Part shown: positions 15,500-20,348 of the stretch, in pieces
Position numbering within the stretch: the stretch's first letter is position 1
Layout of the letters: every line of letters starts with the position of its first letter
DNA from: a virus
DNA length: 20,348 nt
IMG/VR virus record: IMGVR_UViG_3300030406_000302
Coordinates: 1-20,348 of that record
Direction: 5' to 3' (one strand)
Program-made: the position numbers and the translations under genes
Notes under the pieces: model-generated
The model's input: the letters and a program-made list of their open reading frames with translations, nothing else
Told to the model about the DNA's origin: nothing
Database searches by the model: none

Positions 15500-16651
15500 A
15501 TGACTATAGCTTTAAGTGCAAATACCCCCAGGGTTTCATATACTGTGTCGCAAGGAGCAACACAGACATCTTTTACTGTACCATTTGTATTCTTTACTGG
15601 ATCAACAGATTTAAATGTATTTGTTGATGGTACAGAACGTACTTTTGATGCAAGTACAAGTAATACAACTTTATATACTGTAAGTGGTGGCGATGGTTCT
15701 ACTGGAACTGTAACAACTTCTGTCACTGGTGCTACTGGTGGCAGTACTGTCGTTATTACTCGTGATATACCTTTATCAAGAACAACGGACTTTCCAAGTT
15801 CTGGTGCTTTTGAAATATCAAAACTGAATACAGAATTGGATACTATTGTTACTTTGATTGCTGATGCTGATGATGAAAACTCAAGAGCATTGAGATTAAA
15901 GGAATCAGATGCCGCAGTTGATTTAACATTGCCTTTAAAGGCAGATAGATTAGGAACTGTATTAGGATTTAATGCTACTACTGGTGCGGCTGAAGCAGGA
16001 CCAACAATAGCAAATGTAAATAGCTTGTCTGCTATTACTGCAAACATAAATACAGTAGCAGGTATAAGTGCTAATGTTACTACAGTCGCAGGTATCAGTA
16101 GTAACGTTACAACAGTAGCAGGAATATCTAGCAATGTGACTACAGTTGCAGGTAAGGCATCTGAAATTACAGCTTTAGCAGCATCTAGTGTGATTGCTGA
16201 TATGGCATTATTAGGTAATGCAGATGTTATAGCTGATATGGCTTTACTTGCTGATAGTGATATTATTGCTGATATGAACACACTAGCTACAAGTGATATA
16301 GTTTCAGACTTAAATACTTTAGCTACTAGTGATATTGTTACTGATCTCAATCTATTGGCTACATCAGATAATGTCACAAATATGGCAACACTAGGTGCTA
16401 GTGGTGTAGTAGGAAATATTGCTACAGTTGCAGGTGTATCTAGCAATGTTACAACAGTTGCAGGTATTTCTAGCAATGTCACAACAGTTGCAGGAATAAG
16501 TAGTAATGTAACTTCAGTAGCAGGAGTCGCAAGTAATGTTACTACAGTTGCTTCTAATATTTCAGATGTAAATACAGTAGCATCAAATATATCTACAATA
16601 AGTGAAAAAGCATCAAAAGGATTTGCTACTGCAATGGCAATAGCATTGTAA
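15500..16651 (+). CDS. Tail fibre protein with T7 gp17-like N-terminal domain and repeat stalk
   Basis: This 383-residue protein starts with about 150 residues resembling the virion-attachment domain of T7-type tail fibres: YTVSQGATQTSFTVPFVFF, DLNVFVDGTERTFD, and VVITRDIPLSRTTDFPSSGA followed by NTELD. It continues with a repeat stalk: decapeptides of the NVTTVAGISS type (about 182-221), six 12-residue units of the IADMALLADSD type (231-302), and decapeptides again (about 305-366). It ends almost at once (EKASKGFATAMAIAL). There is no distal receptor-binding domain, so this part is probably supplied by proteins encoded downstream. T7 gp17 is 553 aa. No clear Shine-Dalgarno precedes the ATG. 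Confidence 0.9.
   Translation: MTIALSANTPRVSYTVSQGATQTSFTVPFVFFTGSTDLNVFVDGTERTFDASTSNTTLYTVSGGDGSTGTVTTSVTGATGGSTVVITRDIPLSRTTDFPSSGAFEISKLNTELDTIVTLIADADDENSRALRLKESDAAVDLTLPLKADRLGTVLGFNATTGAAEAGPTIANVNSLSAITANINTVAGISANVTTVAGISSNVTTVAGISSNVTTVAGKASEITALAASSVIADMALLGNADVIADMALLADSDIIADMNTLATSDIVSDLNTLATSDIVTDLNLLATSDNVTNMATLGASGVVGNIATVAGVSSNVTTVAGISSNVTTVAGISSNVTSVAGVASNVTTVASNISDVNTVASNISTISEKASKGFATAMAIAL
16043..16162 (+). repeat. Decapeptide-coding repeats, block 1 (fibre stalk)
   Basis: Four tandem 30-base units encode INTVAGISAN, VTTVAGISSN, VTTVAGISSN and VTTVAGKASE. The DNA copies differ mostly at synonymous positions, so the protein period rather than the DNA is conserved. This is the first part of the repetitive fibre stalk. 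Confidence 0.85.
16190..16405 (+). repeat. Six 12-residue-coding repeats in the fibre stalk
   Basis: Six tandem 36-base units encode VIADMALLGNAD, VIADMALLADSD, IIADMNTLATSD, IVSDLNTLATSD, IVTDLNLLATSD and NVTNMATLGASG. The period (12) differs from the flanking decapeptide blocks. Neighbouring units are most alike, which fits stepwise tandem duplication. Confidence 0.88.
16412..16597 (+). repeat. Decapeptide-coding repeats, block 2 (fibre stalk)
   Basis: About six 30-base units encode NIATVAGVSS, NVTTVAGISS (twice), NVTSVAGVAS, NVTTVASNIS and a degenerate DVNTVASNIS. The same repeat type as block 1 resumes after the 12-residue insert and decays toward the C-terminus. Confidence 0.85.
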
Positions 16652-16662
16652 AGGAGAAGTAA

Positions 16663-16989
16663 ATGGCACAAGATTTTGAAAGAAATACAGCAAATGCAGT
16701 TGGCACTAGTGCAACGACACTAAGAACAGCAAACTCAGATGATGCCATAGTTGGAATAACAGTAGCAAACGTACACACAGCACAGATTACAGTAGAAGTT
16801 TACATTAATGATGGTTCTAACGACATACATATAGTTAAAGATGCACCAATACCGGTAGGAGGAACATTACAGATTCTTGATGGTGGTGCTAAGATTGTGA
16901 TGGTTTCAGGTGATGCCTTAAAAGTAAAGGCAAGTGTTGCAAGTTCGGCAGATGTTTGGGTGTCTGTTGTGGATGCAATTAGTACATAG
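16663..16989 (+). CDS. Small beta-rich structural protein of the fibre region
   Basis: This 108-residue protein looks like a single beta-sandwich: alternating hydrophobic strands such as IVGITVANVHTAQITVEVYI and VKDAPIPVGGTLQILDGGAK, then KIVMVSGDALKVKAS and VWVSVVDAIST. I recall close patterns (KDAPIP-G-LQ-LDGGAKIV) as small tail-region proteins in many marine phages. Function is not established, and a fibre tip, baseplate-like or decoration role is inferred. AAGGAG at 16651-16656, overlapping the fibre stop codon, with six bases of spacing gives a good start. It is the first of the small cistrons following the fibre. Confidence 0.85.
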   Translation: MAQDFERNTANAVGTSATTLRTANSDDAIVGITVANVHTAQITVEVYINDGSNDIHIVKDAPIPVGGTLQILDGGAKIVMVSGDALKVKASVASSADVWVSVVDAIST

Positions 16990-16997
16990 GAGTAAAT

Positions 16998-17447
16998 ATG
17001 GCTTATATTGGAAATGTAGTACCTGCTAACTTCCAAGCTCCACCTGCAGTCGTAAGATTTAGTGGTGATGGTTCTGATACAACCTTTGCACTTGGAAGAA
17101 CAATAGGTTCGGTACAAGAAATACTTGTAAGTGTTGATGGTGTTGTCCAGGATAGTTCAGCTTACACTGTACCTGATGGCTCAACATTAACATTTTCAGC
17201 AGCACCTTCAAGTGGCACAAACAATATCTTTGTATACTTTCTTGAGTTATCAGCAGGAACAATTACACCTACAAGTGAGTTCAAGGGTAACTTCAAGAAT
17301 GGTGGTATGTTCAGAACTAATGCACAAGCCTTAGATACAAATATAACAATACTTGCCACAGAAAATGCACAAGTTACTGGAACACTCACTGTAAATAGTG
17401 GGATTACATTGACTGTCAATGATGGTGGAAGGTTGGTGGTATCGTGA
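16998..17447 (+). CDS. Fibre-related protein with T7-fibre-like beta domain
   Basis: This 149-residue protein begins MAYIGNVVPANFQAP and carries a beta domain, TFALGRTIGSVQEILVSVDG followed by VVQDSSAYTVPDGSTLTFSA and NIFVYFLEL. This echoes the fibre N-terminus (DLNVFVDGTERTF) and the partial protein at 20101 (VYQNGILLVPGDDYTAT). The second half is a Gly/Asn/Thr-rich tail, FKGNFKNGGMFRTNAQALDT, ending in a repetitive TGTLTVNSGITLTVNDG strand pattern of the kind seen in phage fibre shafts. It is probably a fibre component or adhesin that attaches to the virion. AGGAG at 16988-16992 lies five bases before the ATG. The end overlaps the next GTG start (GTGA). Confidence 0.83.
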   Translation: MAYIGNVVPANFQAPPAVVRFSGDGSDTTFALGRTIGSVQEILVSVDGVVQDSSAYTVPDGSTLTFSAAPSSGTNNIFVYFLELSAGTITPTSEFKGNFKNGGMFRTNAQALDTNITILATENAQVTGTLTVNSGITLTVNDGGRLVVS

Positions 17448-17890
17448 GTACAATCAAGGTAGATACAATACAAACTCGTGGTGGTGTATCAGAGATAGCC
17501 ATTGATAAACTAAAGGGTGTGTCTAGTACATCATCTATATCTGTAGTTGCAGAAGGTGGTTCAACTACTACAAACTTACAACAAGGTTTAGCGAAGTGTT
17601 GGCATTTACATGACCATGCTGGAGGTGCAACATTAGATTCTTTTAACGTAACATCTTTTACAGACCAAGGAACTGGTCATTACAGAACTGTAATAGCATC
17701 AGATATGGCTAGTGCCAACTATGTTACAACAGGTAGTAATGTGCAAGGAGACACAGAATTTTTTAGTATGTTAATATCTGATGGTGATGTTAATACAGCA
17801 ACAAACTGTGATTACAAAATTGTTAATACGAGTGGTTCAGTCAATGATAACGACATTATAAATGTTGTAATACACGGAGATTTAGCATGA
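17444..17890 (+). CDS. Fibre-associated protein, HGDLA family member 1
   Basis: This 148-residue protein starts MSTIKVDTIQTRGG, a beginning I associate with marine phage fibre proteins, and contains LQQGLAKCWHLHDHAGGATL followed by DSFNVTSFTDQGTGHYRTVI. The latter matches the widespread GLAKxW ... DSxNVSSxTDxGTGxY pattern of phage tail or adhesin proteins. It ends HGDLA. The two following genes share this layout and ending, so the three form a paralogous set. The start is GTG in the GTGA overlap. Its last codons contain the ribosome binding site of the next gene. A host-recognition role is inferred from location and family pattern. Confidence 0.82.
   Translation: MSTIKVDTIQTRGGVSEIAIDKLKGVSSTSSISVVAEGGSTTTNLQQGLAKCWHLHDHAGGATLDSFNVTSFTDQGTGHYRTVIASDMASANYVTTGSNVQGDTEFFSMLISDGDVNTATNCDYKIVNTSGSVNDNDIINVVIHGDLA
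17872..17889 (+). promoter_or_regulatory. Ribosome binding site inside HGDLA codons, copy 1
   Basis: The sequence ACACGGAGA TTTAGC ATG encodes the HGDLA ending and supplies GGAGA (17876-17880) six bases before the next start. The same arrangement follows the other two family members. Confidence 0.75.
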
Positions 17891-18312
17891 GTACAATCGT
17901 AACAGACACAATCACAGGCAAGTCCACTGCAACAACCATAACCATTGGCTCAACACCTGTAGTTAGTGCAAGTGCAAACTCTATGACTATTAGAGGTGAG
18001 GGTTCAGCACAGACAAGTATTCAGCAAGGGTTGGCAAAGTGTTGGCTTTTTGCTGCTAGTGATTCAGCTTTAAGTGACAGTCTTAATATAGCATCTAATA
18101 CAGACAACAGCACAGGAAATTACACTTATACTTTTACAAATGCTTTTTCAAATGATGACTCATCACAAACTGTGACAGCAAATTCAGGTACAGATAGAGG
18201 TGCTAATACATCAGGAAGAGCTACAGGTAGCTTTACTCTTGAAGTGTTTAACTCATCTGCTAGTAATGATGACTGTGCTCACAGTGGCACATTACACGGA
18301 GACCTAGCATAA
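17887..18312 (+). CDS. Fibre-associated protein, HGDLA family member 2
   Basis: This 141-residue paralogue of the previous gene has MSTIVTDTITG at the N-terminus, IQQGLAKCWLFAASDSALSD followed by SLNIASNTDNSTGNYTYTF in the middle, and the ending HGDLA. The central Thr/Ser/Asn-rich part (around SGTDRGANTSGRATG) differs from its neighbours, so the three proteins diverge most after the GLAKCW core. Two Cys residues (in KCW and near DDCAH) are present, as in member 1, but reducing or disulfide state cannot be judged. Start by ATGA overlap with GGAGA at 17876-17880. Role as for member 1, inferred. Confidence 0.82.
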   Translation: MSTIVTDTITGKSTATTITIGSTPVVSASANSMTIRGEGSAQTSIQQGLAKCWLFAASDSALSDSLNIASNTDNSTGNYTYTFTNAFSNDDSSQTVTANSGTDRGANTSGRATGSFTLEVFNSSASNDDCAHSGTLHGDLA

Positions 18313-18314
18313 TG
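18294..18314 (+). promoter_or_regulatory. Ribosome binding site inside HGDLA codons, copy 2
   Basis: ACACGGAGA followed by CCTAGCATAATG encodes the HGDLA ending and supplies GGAGA (18298-18302) nine bases before the next ATG. The joint is TAATG rather than ATGA, so spacing is three bases longer than at copies 1 and 3. Confidence 0.72.
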
Positions 18315-18722
18315 GCAAACGGAACAATAGCATTTGATACATTACAGACAAGTGGACAGATAACAGGCACAGCCAAGTCTGTTGATACAGATTTTGTTGT
18401 TAGTGGTAGTGCGAAGGCTTTATGCCATGTTAGTGCAGATGGTGCTACTGCTTCAAACACTTTAAATATTTCAAGTTTAGATGATGATGGCACTGGAGAC
18501 AGAGGAATTAATTTTAGTTCAAATATGGGAAATGCGACATATATAGTTACTTTTGCATCTGAAGATGGGAATTCAGGTAGTCTTAATAGAACTTGTGATG
18601 TAAGTGATGGAACTATGGCAACAGGTGCTTTTGATTTTGAGTCTGTTATGACAAGCTCAAGTAGTAACAGAACTAATACAGATACTATAAATTTTGTAAA
18701 TGTACACGGAGACTTAGCATGA
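18312..18722 (+). CDS. Fibre-associated protein, HGDLA family member 3
   Basis: This 136-residue protein is the most divergent of the three. It starts MANGTIAFDTLQTSGQI. The core is SAKALCHVSADGATASN followed by TLNISSLDDDGTGDRGINFS, where SAKALC takes the place of GLAKCW. It ends NFVNVHGDLA. The same order of N-terminal strand, AKxxC core, xLNISSxxDxGTG motif and HGDLA end supports common descent. No membrane segment or enzyme motif is visible. TAATG overlap with the previous gene and ATGA overlap with the next make this a tightly coupled run. Confidence 0.8.
   Translation: MANGTIAFDTLQTSGQITGTAKSVDTDFVVSGSAKALCHVSADGATASNTLNISSLDDDGTGDRGINFSSNMGNATYIVTFASEDGNSGSLNRTCDVSDGTMATGAFDFESVMTSSSSNRTNTDTINFVNVHGDLA
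18704..18721 (+). promoter_or_regulatory. Ribosome binding site inside HGDLA codons, copy 3
   Basis: ACACGGAGA CTTAGC ATG again encodes HGDLA and gives GGAGA (18708-18712) six bases before the start of the next, unrelated gene. This keeps the exact spacing of copy 1. Confidence 0.75.
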
Positions 18723-19207
18723 CAATAGAAACACCTGAATTTCAAGGCACACATCTTTGGGATAGATTGTGTTGGGCAAAAGAAAAGCTAGAGCCACACA
18801 GAACAGAATATTGTGTTGTATGGGAAGACCCAGAGACACCTGATGAACCTGCAAAGGTTACACATCCTGACCCTAATTGGATGGCTTGTGCATTGCAAGG
18901 TGGCATACTACCACCTGTAGAAGTTTATTGGGAACTCAAGAAAGATGAAGATAAGCCTGACTTTGTAAAGCATACAAGAGGTTACTTGTTACACAACACA
19001 AAGCCTATTGAAGCAATGACAGAAGAAAGAGCAATAGAATATCTTATTATGAAAGACTTACCGAGACATGTATGGCAAGACTACGACAAAGCCAACAAGC
19101 CACGAATGGTTATTTGTAATAAGTCACAGTTACCAAGCACTAGAGTGTGGCGAAATGCTTGGAAAATTAATGAAGAACTAACCACACAGAAAGAAGAGGT
19201 AGCTTAA
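18719..19207 (+). CDS. Probable tail-fibre assembly-type protein with RxWRNAW motif
   Basis: This 162-residue soluble protein has HLWDRLCWAKEKLEPHRTEY near the N-terminus, a middle part with DPNWMACALQGGILPPVEVY, a helix TEERAIEYLIMKDLPRHVW, and a C-terminal PSTRVWRNAWKI. The last motif resembles the P(S/T)DRxFRxAW signature found in small proteins beside phage fibre genes, some of which are thought to be fibre chaperones; the next gene has it too. There is no beta-repeat or Gly-rich shaft, so it is unlikely to be a fibre itself. The chaperone role is inferred. It starts by ATGA overlap with an upstream GGAGA. Confidence 0.75.
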   Translation: MTIETPEFQGTHLWDRLCWAKEKLEPHRTEYCVVWEDPETPDEPAKVTHPDPNWMACALQGGILPPVEVYWELKKDEDKPDFVKHTRGYLLHNTKPIEAMTEERAIEYLIMKDLPRHVWQDYDKANKPRMVICNKSQLPSTRVWRNAWKINEELTTQKEEVA

Positions 19208-19579
19208 ATGACAACAACAAATATCGTAGATAAAGATGGCAACACCATTGCAGCATCAGATGCAACTGTACCATCAGATAGACACTTTAGAGGTGCTTGG
19301 ACATTATCAGGTAAGACTATTTCAGAGGACTTAGCTGAATCTAAAAAGATTTTTCAAGACAAAATCAGAGAAGTTAGAACTCCGCTATTAGCTGAAGAAG
19401 ATGTAGTCTATATGAAAGCATTAGAAGCAGGAGACAGTTCTGCTCAATCTGCAAGTGTAGCAAAGAAGAAAGCACTTAGAGATGCACCTGCTGCAAAGGC
19501 AATATCAGATGCAGACACTATTGCAAAGCTAAAGGCTGCTTGGGATACAAGTGTATTAGGTGACAGTCCATACGCATAG
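19208..19579 (+). CDS. Probable tail-fibre assembly-type protein with PSDRHFRGAW motif
   Basis: This 123-residue protein carries VPSDRHFRGAWTLSGKTISE near the N-terminus, followed by a long charged helix KIFQDKIREVRTPLLAEEDV with YMKALEAG, then a helical C-terminus with KKKALRDAPAAKAI and KAAWDTSVLGDSPY. I recall this order (DRxFRxAW, RxPLLxxxDxxYMKAxE, KQxLRDxP, and a final W) as a common phage tail-region protein related to fibre-assembly proteins. It would act before or during assembly, not as an adhesin (inferred). The ATG directly follows the upstream TAA with no gap, and the purine-rich AAGAAGAGG just upstream can act as ribosome binding site. Confidence 0.8.
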   Translation: MTTTNIVDKDGNTIAASDATVPSDRHFRGAWTLSGKTISEDLAESKKIFQDKIREVRTPLLAEEDVVYMKALEAGDSSAQSASVAKKKALRDAPAAKAISDADTIAKLKAAWDTSVLGDSPYA

Positions 19580-19588
19580 GAGTAACGG

Positions 19589-20101
19589 ATGGCTTTGACT
19601 CAAATAATAGGCAGTGGCATTAGTGGTGTAACAGTGCCTAATTTTATTGCTGAAGCAGACCAGTTTAGATTAACTTCTGACTTAACTTCTAATGCAGACC
19701 CAATATCATCTAATTTAGAAAGAGTTGATGATGCTACATTTGCAAAAATAGGAACTGGTATGTCATTTAGTAGTGGTATTTTTACTTTTCCCTCTACTGG
19801 TTTATACTTAATAAGAATGTTTGTAACAGGTAATGCCGTAATAAATGATAATGTTACATTGAAACTGTTTGCGACACAAAATAATTCAACTTACGACTCA
19901 CTTATAAGTATGTTAGAAAGTGGTGATGCAGGAACGGGTTCTTACAATATGTCTGGTGAAACATTTGTTAATGTAACTGACACTTCTAACGTAAAAGTTC
20001 AATTTCAAGCTTCAAGTATAAATTCTGGAAGCACTTTACAAGGAGATACCAACCAAAATAAAACATATTTTACATTTATTAAATTAGGAGCAAGTCAATA
20101 A
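19589..20101 (+). CDS. C1q-like jelly-roll fibre-tip or adhesin protein
   Basis: This 170-residue protein looks like a C1q/TNF-type jelly roll. The tokens are FRLTSDLTSNADPISSNLER, then FAKIGTGMSFSSGIFTFPST leading to GLYLIRMFVTG, alternating strands with VTLKLFATQNNSTYDSLISM, and a final strand KTYFTFIKLG. The sequence GIFTFPSTGLYLI corresponds to the well-known F-x-P-x-x-G-x-Y strand of this fold. Such trimeric heads are frequent receptor-binding tips of phage fibres. AGGAG at 19578-19582 lies six bases before the ATG. The short N-terminal stretch (MALTQIIGSGISGVTVPN) may attach it to the fibre or virion. The end overlaps the next ATG (TAATG). Confidence 0.85.
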   Translation: MALTQIIGSGISGVTVPNFIAEADQFRLTSDLTSNADPISSNLERVDDATFAKIGTGMSFSSGIFTFPSTGLYLIRMFVTGNAVINDNVTLKLFATQNNSTYDSLISMLESGDAGTGSYNMSGETFVNVTDTSNVKVQFQASSINSGSTLQGDTNQNKTYFTFIKLGASQ

Positions 20102-20348
20102 TGTCATATATAGGAGTCAGTCCTTCTAACGGAGTACGAAACAGATTTCAATATCAAGCAAGTGCAGGGCAAACTAGCTTCAGTGGTTCTGATGCTAACT
20201 CACTGACACTAACCTACACAGATAGCTTGTATATGGATGTGTATCAGAATGGTATCCTGCTTGTGCCAGGGGATGACTATACTGCAACTACAGGTACAAC
20301 TGTCGTACTTGTACAAGCAGCGAGTTTGAATGACATCTTAGAAATGGT
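20101..20348 (+). CDS. Fibre protein with T7-fibre-like N-terminal beta domain, 3' end outside window
   Basis: From the ATG at 20101 the frame stays open to the window edge, giving 82 codons. The start is MSYIGVSPSNGVRNRFQYQA, followed by AGQTSFSGSDANSLTLTYTD and then MDVYQNGILLVPGDDYTATT. This is a familiar N-terminal domain of marine phage fibre and adhesin proteins and parallels the domains at the start of the genes at 15500 (fibre) and 16998. AGGAG at 20086-20090, inside the end of the previous gene, is the ribosome binding site. A longer fibre with a distal receptor-binding region probably continues downstream. Confidence 0.85.
   Translation, partial: MSYIGVSPSNGVRNRFQYQASAGQTSFSGSDANSLTLTYTDSLYMDVYQNGILLVPGDDYTATTGTTVVLVQAASLNDILEM

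Noticed and set aside
16043-16597. Regular DNA repeats that might suggest a CRISPR array or a diversity-generating repeat pair
   Set aside because: The repeats are in-frame coding units of the fibre stalk, have no unique spacers, and no reverse transcriptase or Cas gene is in the window.
15427-16671. 414-codon open frame on the minus strand, opposite the tail fibre gene
   Set aside because: It is the antisense image of the Ala/Thr/Ser/Val repeats of the fibre, giving a periodic TLL-PATVV product. It has no good ribosome binding site or neighbours on that strand, and the fibre on the + strand is well supported.
18260-18754. 164-codon minus-strand frame with a hydrophobic segment
   Set aside because: It lies opposite two coupled, paralogous + strand genes. 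No gene on the minus strand is supported anywhere in the window.

Overview
The window is a 20.3 kb piece of a tailed-phage genome, almost certainly a podovirus with a T7-like virion. All genes lie on the + strand, are packed end to end (most joined by TAATG, ATGA, GTGA or TTGA overlaps) and are AT-rich by eye, with heavy use of AGA and of A/T-ending codons. The combination of a T7-type head, nozzle and ejection-protein set with many small proteins of kinds seen in marine phages suggests a phage of a low-GC marine bacterium, for example a SAR11-like alphaproteobacterium. The host is an inference; no host gene is present.

Layout. (1) 1-2317: the end of a small His/Lys-rich protein, three small proteins, and the large terminase. 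(2) 2374-5570: a small PP-rich protein, portal, a Bbp19-like small protein, scaffold, and a T7 gp13-like GNAT-fold protein. (3) 5674-6765: major capsid protein and a small capsid-neighbour protein. (4) 6796-9620: tail tubular proteins A and B (adaptor and nozzle). (5) 9617-15455: three ejection (internal virion) proteins in gp14, gp15, gp16 order. (6) 15500 to the end: a short T7-type tail fibre with two kinds of tandem repeat, then nine small cistrons that look like fibre parts, fibre-assembly proteins and a C1q-like jelly-roll protein. The last one runs off the window. No lysis, replication or RNA polymerase gene is present here; they would lie outside.

Compared with T7, the large terminase sits upstream of the portal instead of at the end of the late region, and the gp13-like gene sits between scaffold and capsid instead of after the tail-tube genes.

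Only four intergenic gaps exceed about 25 bases, and each holds or adjoins a candidate control element. A 12-base word, GATTTGTGCGTT, occurs exactly three times: at the terminase stop codon, about 135 bases before the capsid gene, and at the stop codon of the last ejection gene just before the fibre. The sequence downstream of it is also partly conserved. It is a good candidate for the phage's late promoter. The fourth gap holds a perfect 8-bp hairpin with a GCAA loop. It separates a Shine-Dalgarno sequence from the tail tubular A start in a way that folding would correct to normal spacing, as in the T4 gene 25 arrangement. A third control-like signal is in the fibre region, where three related proteins all end in HGDLA and the codons of that ending form the ribosome binding site of the next gene.
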